Shown: one piece after another, positions 17,059 through 25,106 of the stretch
Numbering within the stretch: position 1 is the first letter of the stretch
How the letters are laid out: every line of letters begins with the position of its first letter
Assembly: GCF_026341775.1 (NCBI RefSeq)
Contig: NZ_JAPEOB010000001.1
Coordinates: forward strand, 1,488,001-1,552,000
Direction of reading: 5' to 3'
Length of the DNA stretch: 64,000 nt
Source of the DNA: Streptomyces sp. NBC_00654
GTDB taxonomy: Bacteria > Actinomycetota > Actinomycetes > Streptomycetales > Streptomycetaceae
Notes under the pieces: model-generated
Databases searched by the model: none
What the model saw: only the letters and a program-made list of their open reading frames with translations
What the model was told of the DNA's origin: nothing
Position numbers and translations under genes: made by a program

Positions 17059-18123
17059 ATGCCGGACGATGTCTCCCGCGCGTCGAGCCAGAACTGGGTG
17101 GCCCAGCACCACGCCTCCCCGCACACCTCGCCGCACAGAGCACCGCTCAGCCCGGAACCCAGCTCCTCCGGGTTCCCCGTCCCCCAGCGGACCGCGGCAC
17201 CCGAGGCCCTGCCCACCCCCTTCCCGGCCGCACCCGGCCCCCAGGCCGCCGGCCGGCTCCGGGTGGTGGTCGCCGACGACAACCCCGTGGTCCGGGCCGG
17301 TCTGGGCGTACTGCTCTCCGGCCGCGCCGACATCCAGGTCGTCGCGGAGGCGGCGGACGGCCGCCAGGCCTACGAGATGGCCCTCCGGCACCGTCCTGAC
17401 GTCGTGCTGCTGGACGTCCGGATGCCCGGCGTGGACGGCATCTCCGCCCTGCCGCACCTGGTGCGGATCGCCCCCGTGATGATGCTGACCTACAGCCGCG
17501 AGAGCGAGATCGTCCACGAGGCCCTGCGCCTGGGCGCGGGCGGCTATCTGGTGCACGGCGAGTTCACGGCCGACCAGCTGGTCCAGGCGGTACGCGACAC
17601 CACGCAGGGCCGGGCCAACTTCACCGCCACCGCCGCGAACGCCCTGCTCGCCCATATGCGCAACGGGGCGGACCCGGGCCGCGGAGCGCTCCCGGAGGGC
17701 CTGGGCACCGCCCTGACGACGGGCGTCCCCTACCCGGCCTCCGGACACGAGGAGCAGCCCGGCTTCACACCGCCGCCACCCCTCACCATGGCGACGCGAC
17801 AGGTCCAGGAATCGGAAGGTCTTTCGCAACTGCAACCTGTTGTGGGACAGTCTTCCATGACCAGGGGGTCCGGCGCGGCTCCCAACAGGCAACAACACGG
17901 GCTGAGTTCGAGGGAGGTGGAGGTCATGGAGCTGATTGCGTCCGGAATGAGCAACCAGCAGATCGCCGCCACCTGCTTCATCAGCGAGAAGACCGTGAAG
18001 AATCACATCAACCGCATCTTCACGAAACTGCACAGCGGCAGTCGCAGTGAGGCGATCGCCCGCTGGCTGGGCACGGCGCCCGCGACGGGCTCCGGGCCGC
18101 GAAGGGCGGGCGGTCATGGCTGA
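17059..18123 (+). CDS. Tad-linked NarL/LuxR response regulator with atypical receiver
   Basis: A 354-residue regulator. It has an unusual unstructured N-terminal extension (about 65 residues, Pro/Ser/His-rich) before the receiver (67-185; phospho-Asp119 in VVLLDVRMPG, acidic pair VADDN). A second linker (about 190-285) leads to a LuxR helix-turn-helix (about 288-345, LSSREVEVMELIASG). The conserved receiver lysine (GYLxK in NarL) is His166 here (GGYLVHGEF), so phosphorylation-driven switching may be altered. ATG at 17059 has GAGAGGAGG upstream. Pairs with the preceding kinase. Confidence 0.9.
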   Translation: MPDDVSRASSQNWVAQHHASPHTSPHRAPLSPEPSSSGFPVPQRTAAPEALPTPFPAAPGPQAAGRLRVVVADDNPVVRAGLGVLLSGRADIQVVAEAADGRQAYEMALRHRPDVVLLDVRMPGVDGISALPHLVRIAPVMMLTYSRESEIVHEALRLGAGGYLVHGEFTADQLVQAVRDTTQGRANFTATAANALLAHMRNGADPGRGALPEGLGTALTTGVPYPASGHEEQPGFTPPPPLTMATRQVQESEGLSQLQPVVGQSSMTRGSGAAPNRQQHGLSSREVEVMELIASGMSNQQIAATCFISEKTVKNHINRIFTKLHSGSRSEAIARWLGTAPATGSGPRRAGGHG

Positions 18124-18323
18124 ACGAGGCGGCAACGCGGGGGCCCAGAGCGCGCTTTGGGCCCGGGAATGGGTCCTGGGACCCTCTGGTGAGCGTGGTG
18201 CCCCCCTCTATGTTTCTCATGTCGCAAGCGGCACCGGCCAGGAGGAAGCCGGAGCCGGGCGCGACATGCCAGGAACGTGCGAGTCGGCCGGCAAGCGGTC
18301 GGCCGAATCAGGAGGGGAACACC
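18124..18323. other. Upstream region of the Flp pilin gene
   Basis: 200 bp without a convincing gene. It holds a G/C-rich imperfect hairpin around 18150-18185 and an AT-richer patch (ctctatgtttctcatg) near 18207-18222 that could be a promoter -10 region. A separate flp promoter is expected because pilin is needed in excess, but I see no clear -35. Confidence 0.3.
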
Positions 18324-18554
18324 ATGTCGAACATCACCCTGAAGACCGCCGTGCGCGTCAACGGCTGGGCCAACACCGCCGTCAGCAGCATCCAGAAGCG
18401 CTACGCGGCGAAGGACCGGGGTCAGACGGCGTTCGAGTACCTGGGCATCATCCTGGTGGTCGTGGCGATCATCGGTGCGGTCGCGGCCTCGGGCATCGGC
18501 GGCAACATCTCGAACCGCATCGACGGCCTGGTCACCTCCATCACCGCTGGCTAA
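18324..18554 (+). CDS. flp: Flp-type major pilin of the Tad system
   Basis: A 76-residue prepilin. The leader ends in KDRG, and the processing/assembly motif QTAFEYLGIILVVVAIIGAV (starting about residue 34) has Glu at +5 followed by Tyr, the Flp hallmark. Then come a hydrophobic helix and a short, poorly charged tail. ATG at 18324 has a strong AGGAGGGG 7 nt upstream, the best RBS in the locus, which fits high expression. It is cleaved after the Gly by the peptidase encoded at 25590-26495. It overlaps the next gene by 1 nt (TAATG). Confidence 0.92.
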   Translation: MSNITLKTAVRVNGWANTAVSSIQKRYAAKDRGQTAFEYLGIILVVVAIIGAVAASGIGGNISNRIDGLVTSITAG

Positions 18555-19159
18555 TGACTGTCCGGTCTCGTAGCGACCGAGGGCAGGCCTTCCCTATCTA
18601 TGTCGTGATGGTGGCGGGCCTGCTCTTCCTCGTGTTCGCTTTCTTCGCCGTGGGTAAAGCGTCGGCCCTGCGCAACGGCTCCCAGGGCGCGGCGGACTCC
18701 GCCGCGCTCGCCGCCGCCCAGGCCGCCCGCGCGGACTTCGAGTCGGGGTTCATCGCCTCGCTTCCCGAGAACATGCTCGACGCCTTCCTGGCGGCTCCCT
18801 TCACGGCGCCGTGCGGCGAGGCACAGAGCTTCGCATCGGACAATGACGCCGATGTGACGAGCTGCACCGCCCGGTACGGCCCCCGACGGGACTCGATCAA
18901 GGTCGAGGTCGAGGGCCGCGAAGCGGTGGACTCGTCGGTGATCCCGGGTACGAAGCGCACCTTCGCGAAGGCCAAAGCGACGGCCATCATCGAGTTCCGC
19001 TGCACCTGGCAGGCTCTGGACTTCGACAACAACAATGTCCAGGACCTGTTCATCTTCTCGTGCGGAGACGCCGGGATGGTCGAGATCGTGCCAAGCAGCC
19101 CCCCTCCCTGGTCCCAAGTCAGCAAGATTCTCTTCGACGTGCATTTGGTCGACAACTGA
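18554..19159 (+). CDS. TadG-like minor pilin/pilus assembly protein
   Basis: A 201-residue protein beginning MTVRSRSDRGQAFPIYVVMV, with a single N-terminal membrane helix preceded by a DRGQ motif as in the pilins but without the +5 Glu. It thus resembles the TadG/Flp-E N-terminal class. An Ala-rich helical stretch and an extracellular domain with four cysteines follow. The ATG shares one base with the flp stop codon, showing tight coupling. Probably a minor or tip component; exact function unknown. Confidence 0.75.
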   Translation: MTVRSRSDRGQAFPIYVVMVAGLLFLVFAFFAVGKASALRNGSQGAADSAALAAAQAARADFESGFIASLPENMLDAFLAAPFTAPCGEAQSFASDNDADVTSCTARYGPRRDSIKVEVEGREAVDSSVIPGTKRTFAKAKATAIIEFRCTWQALDFDNNNVQDLFIFSCGDAGMVEIVPSSPPPWSQVSKILFDVHLVDN

Positions 19160-19188
19160 CAGCGAACGACTAGTAGAGGGATCGGACC

Positions 19189-19803
19189 ATGAGCATTCGG
19201 CGCACCACGACAACCAGAAGGATGATGGCGGCTGTCGCGATGACGGCGACCATCACCCTCGCACTTGCCGGCTGTGGTGAGGACGGCGGTGGGCAGGCGC
19301 AGGGCGAAGGCTCCGCGGCGCCCTCCGCACCGGCCAGCCCCTCCACGGAGGACAAGGGCGAGCAGCAGGAGGACACCGCTGCCGGGGAAAACGTGGATCC
19401 GGATGTGAAACTGGCCGAGGCGCGCGGGGAGCGGGGTCTCAAACTCGTCGTCCATCAGGTCAAGCGCGACGCCGGCGGCTTCCTCACCGTTCAGGGGGAG
19501 GTCGTGAACGAGGGCGACAGCACCCGCAACACCGCGGGCTGGGGCGGGCAGGAGAGTTCGGTCGTCGCGAAGAACCCGAACTCGGTGGCCGGCGCCACGC
19601 TCGTCGACAAGGTCGGCAAGAAGCGCTACTACGTCCTCAGGGACACCGACTCGCGATGCCTGTGCACCACGGCGATCGCCCCGCTGCCGCAGGGGAAGTC
19701 CGCTGCCGTCTTCATGCAGTTCCCGGCTCCGCCGGCGACGACGACGGAAGTGGACTTCACTCTGCCCACCTTCGCCACCACGTCGCTGAAGATCTCTGAG
19801 TGA
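19189..19803 (+). CDS. Secreted lipoprotein in Tad operon
   Basis: A 204-residue lipoprotein. The signal peptide ends in the lipobox LALAGC (Cys29), followed by an acidic, Gly/Ala/Pro/Gln-rich linker to about residue 70 and a beta-rich domain (about 80-204) resembling DUF4352-like or Ig-like extracellular domains. It contains a CLC pair near residue 160. It overlaps the OmpA-domain gene by 4 nt (GTGA). Likely surface-anchored and associated with the pilus; function unknown. Confidence 0.8.
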   Translation: MSIRRTTTTRRMMAAVAMTATITLALAGCGEDGGGQAQGEGSAAPSAPASPSTEDKGEQQEDTAAGENVDPDVKLAEARGERGLKLVVHQVKRDAGGFLTVQGEVVNEGDSTRNTAGWGGQESSVVAKNPNSVAGATLVDKVGKKRYYVLRDTDSRCLCTTAIAPLPQGKSAAVFMQFPAPPATTTEVDFTLPTFATTSLKISE

Positions 19804-20459
19804 GCGCCGGGATGACGACCATGCGACGGACCGCGTCAGGGCGTCACACCGGGCGTGTCCTGGTGGTGGGCCTGCTCCTGGCCGGCACCACGGTGTTCGG
19901 TGCCTCGGCCGCGTACAGCGACGACGGCCCCAGTGTGCCGCCGGGCACCGAGGCGACGTCCCAGCCGCCGGTGCAGCTCGATCCCAAGGACCCCGACCTC
20001 AAGATGCCCGAGGGCGGGACACTGGCGCCCGGCAAGGTCCTCGACATCGTCCAGGTCGTGGAGGACATGGGCGGCGAGGAGCGCCGTGAGGACAGCAACG
20101 CCAACATCAAGTTCGCGCTCCAGGCCGAAGTCCTCTTCGGCAAGGACAGCGCGAAGCTGAGCCCGGCGGCCAACTCGCGGATCTCCGCCATCGCGGCGGA
20201 GATCAAGAAGCAGAACGCGACCAAGGTCCGTGTCTTCGGCTTCACCGACAACCTCGGCTCCTCCGCCCACGGCGACGTGCTCTCCAAGCAGCGCGCCGAC
20301 GCGGTGCACGGGGTCCTGTCGAAGGAGCTCGGCTCCACGATCACCTTCGAGATCCGTGGATACGGCGAGCAGTACCCGATCGCCAGCAACAGCAACGAAG
20401 AGGGCAGGAAGAAGAACCGGCGCGTGGAGGTCTCCTTCCCGCGCGGCACCGCTTCCTGA
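19800..20459 (+). CDS. OmpA-family peptidoglycan-binding secreted protein
   Basis: A 219-residue protein with a signal peptide (to about residue 40, FGASAAYS) and a C-terminal OmpA/MotB domain (about 105-215). The peptidoglycan-contact motifs are visible: TDNLGSSAHGDVLSKQRADAV, RGYGEQYP and EGRKKNRRVEV. In a monoderm it cannot be an outer-membrane porin, so it probably tethers the pilus machinery to the wall. GTG at 19800 overlaps the lipoprotein stop; ATG at 19812 is an alternative. Last gene of the Tad operon. Confidence 0.88.
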   Translation: MSAGMTTMRRTASGRHTGRVLVVGLLLAGTTVFGASAAYSDDGPSVPPGTEATSQPPVQLDPKDPDLKMPEGGTLAPGKVLDIVQVVEDMGGEERREDSNANIKFALQAEVLFGKDSAKLSPAANSRISAIAAEIKKQNATKVRVFGFTDNLGSSAHGDVLSKQRADAVHGVLSKELGSTITFEIRGYGEQYPIASNSNEEGRKKNRRVEVSFPRGTAS

Positions 20460-20510
20460 CCTCCTCCGCGAGGCACGCGAGCGACGCATGCGGCGGCGCA
20501 CGCACAGCGC

Positions 20511-20568
20511 GCGAAGGGCCCGGCACCGCGGCTCCTGGAACCCCAGGGCCGCGGTGCCGGGCCTTCGC
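20511..20568. terminator. Strong hairpin terminator at the end of the Tad operon
   Basis: A 16-bp perfect stem (GGCCCGGCACCGCGGC ... GCCGCGGTGCCGGGCC), extended by 5 further pairs after one bulged G, with a 16-nt loop. It lies between convergent operons. Confidence 0.8.
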
Positions 20569-20585
20569 TGTGCGGCGGGGCCCGC

Positions 20586-20675
20586 CCGATCCCGAACCGA
20601 TCCCGATCCCGAACCGATCCCGAACCGATCCCGATCCCGAACCGATCCCGATCCCGAACCGATCCCGATCCCGAA
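20586..20675. repeat. Compound tandem repeat of 11- and 17-bp units
   Basis: Units CCGATCCCGAA (11) and CCGATCCCGATCCCGAA (17) alternate in the order 11-17-11-17-17-17, giving 90 bp of pure repeat. It lies between the Tad terminator and the convergent lipoprotein gene. The 6-bp difference between units (GATCCC) points to slippage. Confidence 0.9.
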
Positions 20676-20759
20676 CCCGGCCACGGCCCCGCCGTGCGAA
20701 CCGGAACGGCCCGGACGGCGCCCCCCGGCAGCGGGGGAGCACCGTCCGGGCCGGACGGA

Positions 20760-21359
20760 CTACTTGACGGTGATGGACGTGACGAACGCGTCCAGGTCGC
20801 CGGCGGTCAGCTGGTCCTTGACCGCGTTGATGCGGATGGCGAACGGCACGCCCTTGGAGTCGACGCCGGCCACCACGACACCCGTCATCGGGGTCCCGAC
20901 GGTCGGGGTGTCCTCCTTGCCGTCGGCGGTGAACTCGTAGTCGATCCTGCGGGCCTCCCGGGCGCTGTCCGCGCCTTCGAGCCGTACGTCCTCGGTGTCC
21001 TTGCGGGTGGCGCCGAGGCCGAGCCCCGCGCCCGCGGCGGCCGCGGCCTCACCGGCCGTGCTGACGCCGGTGGCGAAGTTCAGCTGGACCGAGACCATGC
21101 CGGTACGTACGCCGTCCTCGGTCCTGAGGGCGACGGCGGCGTTGTTCTTGCTGCGCTTGTCCGCCGGCTGCTCGGCGTACCCCTTGTTCTTCGGGTAGCC
21201 GACGGACAGGCTCTTGGTGTCCAGCGTGCCCCAGCCCTCCGGGACCGCGGCGGTGTCGTCGCTGCCGCAGCCCGTGAGCAGGGCCAGGGCGATGACGGCC
21301 GCGGCGGCCGCGCCGAGCGGCCGGGACTTCTTGGGTGTGGACGTGGTCATGGCCGTCAT
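20760..21359 (-). CDS. Lipoprotein downstream of the embedded-pilin gene
   Basis: A 199-residue lipoprotein. The signal peptide has lipobox LLTGC, followed by GSDDTAAVPEGW and a mixed alpha/beta domain with no family I can name. ATG at 21359 follows GAGGCGAG; an in-frame ATG at 21350 is possible. It begins 38 bp after the stop of the 673-residue membrane protein gene, so the two form an operon and probably act together at the cell surface. Confidence 0.8.
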   Translation of the reverse strand: MTAMTTSTPKKSRPLGAAAAAVIALALLTGCGSDDTAAVPEGWGTLDTKSLSVGYPKNKGYAEQPADKRSKNNAAVALRTEDGVRTGMVSVQLNFATGVSTAGEAAAAAGAGLGLGATRKDTEDVRLEGADSAREARRIDYEFTADGKEDTPTVGTPMTGVVVAGVDSKGVPFAIRINAVKDQLTAGDLDAFVTSITVK

Positions 21360-21397
21360 CGGTGCTCGCCTCTTCGTCGTGCGGTCGGTCGACGTGC

Positions 21398-23419
21398 TCA
21401 CTTCGCGCAGTAGCTGTAGGGAAGATACGTGCGATTGTCGCCCTGCGGGGCGCCGAGGAACTGCGCGTCCGTCAGCGTTTCCTTCTTGTGCTCGTCGGAG
21501 ATGGAGAAGCCGAGGCTCATGCCGAGCGAGACCTCGAAGCCGAACTCCTGGGCGTCCGTCTCGCCGTGGTAGCGCATCGTGCTGGAGAGGCCGTCGTCGA
21601 ACATCATCTGCTCGAAGGGGTCGCTGCCCGCGGGCCGCTTGTCCATGGCGTGGTCGCCGAACATGTACTCGAACGGGGCGGTGTTGTTGCCGGAACCGTC
21701 CAGCCACTGCTCGGCGATGGCCCGCTTGTCCTCGGTGGCCTTGTCGGTGTCCTTGCCGAAGATGATCGAGTTCGTCTGGACGTCGATGCCGGAGTCGCCG
21801 GAGGAGTCGCCGACGCTGCCCTTGCCGCCGCGCTTGTCCTGGCCCTTCTCGCCGTTGTCGCCGCCCACCTCGACCTTGCCGGAGGTGGAGCCCTTGTCCA
21901 CCGTCTGCGTCATGTCGATCCGGACGATCTTCCCGGTCTTCTGGTCACGGGTGACGGTGATGGCGCCGGTGTGGTTCTCCTTGCCGCCCAGGCTGCCCTT
22001 GACCGGCCCGGCGTTACCGCTGAGCTTGCCCTCGAGTTCGAGCTTGGCGGTGTACGTGTACGACTCGTTGCCGTTCACGTCGTCCTTGGTGATCGTCACC
22101 TCGGGGGAGAACTTGGCCTTGCCGCCCAGCTTGGCGCCGAGCTCGGTCTCGTCGCCCGACTTGATGGAGAGCCCGCCGTCCGCGTACGCGTTGAGCCCGA
22201 CGGTCGAGTAGGAGATCTTCTTGTCGCCGATCTTCTTCTCGATGGCTTCCTTCTTCTCGGCCCACTTCATGCCCGAGTACCAGCCGCCGCCGTAGCCGCC
22301 GCTGTGCTTGGTGGCGGTCTCCCACATCTTCATCTCCTCGATGTCGTCCCGCATCTTCTGAGCCTCTTCCTCGCTCTTGAAGATCCAGGTGTCACCGTTG
22401 GTGATCTTGATGCCGCCGCCGATGTCGATGTCCGCCTTGCCGAGGCTGCCGAGCTTGACGCCCGGGGTGCTGGCGGTGGCGCCCGCCGAGGCCGCGTCGG
22501 TGAAGGTCATGGTGACCTGTTTGTCGTTCTCGTCGACCTCGCCGTCCCCGTTCACATCGGAGTTGGCCCGGGACACCTTCTGCTGGAAGCCGTACTCCTC
22601 GCCCCACTCGAACCAGCCGATCTTGACCTTGCCGCCCGCCGTGTCCGAGATGCTGGAGACCTGGCACATCTTGGGTTCGTAGTCGGCATCGGTCTTCGGC
22701 TTGGCCTCCGGCTCCGCGCCACCGCCGGTGGAGCAGGACCCGCCCTCGCCGGCGAGCGAGCTGATCGCGCACCGGATGCGCTCGCCGATCTTCCCGCCGA
22801 CCCCGGCCATCGCCATGGCGCCGATCAGCATGACGACGAGGGTGACCACGCCGAGGTACTCCATGGCGGTGGCCCCGCCGTCCCGCCAGTTGTACGAGTA
22901 CTGCGGCGGGGGAGGGGGCTGCGTGGCGCGCTCCTCCAGCAGCCGGTCTACGGCCACACCCGCGGCGGCGCCCGTGGCCAGCGAGACGACCGGCATCAGG
23001 ACACCCTCGATGCCGACGACGTTCCACGAGACGGCGAAGCCGTACACCAGGCCGGCCAGGGGCACGGCCAGGGCGCCGAGCAGATGGACGACGCGGGATT
23101 CGCGGTGCTCGTCGGGGAGTACGCGCGCGGCGGCCAGCACCGTCAGCAGAGTCACGACGAGGCTGGGTACGTGCATGAGCGCGAGGCGCCAGCCGAACGA
23201 CTCCAGCCGCTCCCCGCTGCCCAGCAGTTCGACCAGCACCCGGTCGGTCATGAAACCGGCGGCGATGTAGACCAGGGCCCCCGTCGCCCAACTGCGGGTC
23301 AACGCGAAGAACCGGTTGCTGTGTTCACGCTGATACAAGGTGCCGGGCCCGCCCGGACCGCGATGCCCCACCGATATGTGGCTCGCGCTCCTGTCCCCCC
23401 AGCCGCCGCCACCGCTCAC
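21398..23419 (-). CDS. Large membrane protein with embedded Flp-pilin-like segment and EF-hand loop
   Basis: A 673-residue protein, start GTG at 23419 with GAGAGAGG 7 nt upstream. Residues about 42-155 hold four to five membrane helices. A Pro-rich linker leads to RDGGATAMEYLGVVTLVVML at about 179-198, almost the same signature as the Flp pilin (G, then +5 Glu-Tyr and a hydrophobic helix). The remaining 450 residues are a hydrophilic, Gly/Lys/Asp-rich exported region with a perfect calcium loop DVNGDGEVDEND (288-299, dockerin/EF-hand pattern) and beta-repeat-like stretches. The prepilin peptidase could cleave after Gly182 and release the C-terminal part as a very large pilin. No named family recognised as a whole. 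Confidence 0.8.
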   Translation of the reverse strand: MSGGGGWGDRSASHISVGHRGPGGPGTLYQREHSNRFFALTRSWATGALVYIAAGFMTDRVLVELLGSGERLESFGWRLALMHVPSLVVTLLTVLAAARVLPDEHRESRVVHLLGALAVPLAGLVYGFAVSWNVVGIEGVLMPVVSLATGAAAGVAVDRLLEERATQPPPPPQYSYNWRDGGATAMEYLGVVTLVVMLIGAMAMAGVGGKIGERIRCAISSLAGEGGSCSTGGGAEPEAKPKTDADYEPKMCQVSSISDTAGGKVKIGWFEWGEEYGFQQKVSRANSDVNGDGEVDENDKQVTMTFTDAASAGATASTPGVKLGSLGKADIDIGGGIKITNGDTWIFKSEEEAQKMRDDIEEMKMWETATKHSGGYGGGWYSGMKWAEKKEAIEKKIGDKKISYSTVGLNAYADGGLSIKSGDETELGAKLGGKAKFSPEVTITKDDVNGNESYTYTAKLELEGKLSGNAGPVKGSLGGKENHTGAITVTRDQKTGKIVRIDMTQTVDKGSTSGKVEVGGDNGEKGQDKRGGKGSVGDSSGDSGIDVQTNSIIFGKDTDKATEDKRAIAEQWLDGSGNNTAPFEYMFGDHAMDKRPAGSDPFEQMMFDDGLSSTMRYHGETDAQEFGFEVSLGMSLGFSISDEHKKETLTDAQFLGAPQGDNRTYLPYSYCAK

Positions 23420-23849
23420 GGTTCAACCTCTCTCCGGCACACGGGTGTTGCCTGTCGCTCGTGAGCGTAGGGGCGGAAACCGGCGGTGGCGCGGGCCCCC
23501 GGCCCCAAAGGCGGGCCCAACGCCGAGGCCGGTGATCAGCGCGTTCGTGTCCGTCCGGCGGGCCGGTCCGACGCGGCGGGTACGCCGGTTCCGCATTTGG
23601 GCCGTCCGTGGGTCCGTGGGCCCACGCCGGAGCCGTCGCGGCTCATTACGCTCGAACGTGCCGGTCGTCGCCGACCACGACACCGCCGCCGTCCACGCCT
23701 GTGATCCGGGCGCTCGCCATGGCCCGTATCCGGGCGAACCCATGGGCATTCCGACCACCGGTGGCACACGTTCGACCGGGCACCAACCTCTCATGCTCGA
23801 TTTGCGCACGCGAATACACATGTTCACGCTGTGATGGGGTGAGGCGTCG
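23420..23849. other. Divergent intergenic region
   Basis: 430 bp between the embedded-pilin gene and a hypothetical gene on the other strand. Small open frames on both strands overlap here but lack RBS and coding bias. The part near 23770-23830 is AT-richer (cgcgaatacacatgttcacg) and contains the palindrome-like acatgt, so it probably holds the promoter of the plus-strand gene. No other structure seen. Confidence 0.4.
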
Positions 23850-24443
23850 ATGAGTACCGGCTTCTTCTACTCGTACCACCTGGGCTGGACCCGGCTGGAC
23901 GCCCAGACTCTGCTGGGTGACCTCGAAGCGGAGGGGCTGCGGCTGTCGCATCCGGCGACCGGGCGCACCGTGCTCGTCAGCCAGGACGCCGCGTCGGCCG
24001 GGGCGCGTTCGCCCGTCACCCGGGAGCAGTTGCTGTCCATTGCCGGACTGCAAAGGCTCGACGAGATCGGGTTCCGGCTGTGGGTGAGCGGTGCCATGGA
24101 TGTCCTCGTACGCGTCCGACGGGCGCGGCGCGGGGCCGTGGCCGTCGAATTCGGCCTGGGTGAGCTGCCCCCCGAGGAGCAGGACCGGGCCGTGAGCGCC
24201 ATACGGCGGACCATCGGACGCGCGTCCGTCCTGTGCATCGGCTTTGTCGTCGACCGGCGTGGCGCAACCTCGGCGACCGACTGGGACGGGGTCGTCATCG
24301 ACGGCGCGGCCCCTCTCGACGAGTGGCCCGATGTCGTCGCCGTGCGCGAGGAAATCGCCGCCGCGCACCCGCAGTTGGCGTTCCTCGACTCGGTCGGGCA
24401 CTCCCCGTGGCGGGTGTTCGGGAAATCGGTGCTCAGCGTGTGA
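23850..24443 (+). CDS. Hypothetical protein
   Basis: A 197-residue soluble protein of no family I recognise. ATG at 23850 follows GGGTGAGG. The N-terminus has an aromatic patch (GFFYSYHLGWTRL). The middle (about 70-130) has alternating strand/helix pattern with LWVSGAMDVLVRVRR, suggesting a small alpha/beta domain. Strong third-position G/C supports it as a real gene. It stands alone, with a 207-bp gap and hairpin after it. Confidence 0.65.
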   Translation: MSTGFFYSYHLGWTRLDAQTLLGDLEAEGLRLSHPATGRTVLVSQDAASAGARSPVTREQLLSIAGLQRLDEIGFRLWVSGAMDVLVRVRRARRGAVAVEFGLGELPPEEQDRAVSAIRRTIGRASVLCIGFVVDRRGATSATDWDGVVIDGAAPLDEWPDVVAVREEIAAAHPQLAFLDSVGHSPWRVFGKSVLSV

Positions 24444-24590
24444 CGGGGCGGCGCCGGCCCCGCACGGGGGCACGCGATACCGCTCCCGCGCGGTGCGGCG
24501 CCCTCTCGCGGAGCCCTGTCCGTCAGTGGGCCCAGGGGCCCAAGACGCCCGCGACCTGGGAGGTTAGCGTCACCTTCGTAACGGATCAGG

Positions 24591-24627
24591 GCCCGGCCCG
24601 GCGCTCCCCCATGGCGCCGGGCCGGGC
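24591..24627. terminator. Hairpin terminator
   Basis: A perfect 14-bp inverted repeat (GCCCGGCCCGGCGC ... GCGCCGGGCCGGGC) with a 9-nt loop, after the hypothetical gene ending at 24443 and just before the next start. Confidence 0.65.
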
Positions 24628-24650
24628 GGCTACCAGAGGGTGACGGCAGA

Positions 24651-25046
24651 GTGCAGACGGCGGAACAGCTCACGCTGACCGACGAGGAGTCCCGGCTCCT
24701 CCAGCAGGGTTTGGCCGAGTGGAGCGGCCCGGCCCGCTGTACCGAGGAATTCGCCGTCGCCATGGGGTTCGACGGTACCGAGGATCTGCACCGCAGAGGC
24801 ATCGCGATCCGCGGCGCCCTCGCCGCACGGGAGCCGCTGGCCCCGATGGACTGGGCACGGGCACTGCTGGCCACCGAACTCGCCTTCGCCAGTGAGGTGG
24901 TCGGCTCCGGGTACGGGTGGTCCACGACGACGGGATGGCCCGACGACCTCACGGTGCGCGTCCTGCGCAACACCCAGCTGAAGCTGATCCGCACGGTCGG
25001 CCCGCTGGTCGGCCGGGGACTCGGCACCCGCCCCACCGGTGCCTGA
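24651..25046 (+). CDS. Hypothetical helical protein
   Basis: A 131-residue, mostly alpha-helical soluble protein. GTG at 24651 follows GAGGG at 8 nt. It begins with QTAEQLTLTDEESRLLQQGL and has a second amphipathic region around APMDWARALLATELAFASEV. No known family recognised. It converges on the DUF192 gene. Confidence 0.65.
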   Translation: MQTAEQLTLTDEESRLLQQGLAEWSGPARCTEEFAVAMGFDGTEDLHRRGIAIRGALAAREPLAPMDWARALLATELAFASEVVGSGYGWSTTTGWPDDLTVRVLRNTQLKLIRTVGPLVGRGLGTRPTGA

Positions 25047-25106
25047 CGCGTCCCCCGCCACGGCCCACGGGGGTGCGGGCGGGTGCCAGGGGCGCGGGAG
25101 GGCCCG

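Noticed and set aside
19800..20459. Flagellar motor protein MotB
   Set aside because: The C-terminal domain is OmpA/MotB-like, but there is a signal peptide and no stator helix, and the context is Tad pili.
20586..20675. CRISPR array
   Set aside because: Units are directly adjacent with no spacers and no cas genes; it is a simple tandem repeat.
23423..23827. 134-codon minus-strand ORF upstream of the embedded-pilin gene
   Set aside because: No RBS, no motif, and it abuts the GTG start without spacing; likely chance.
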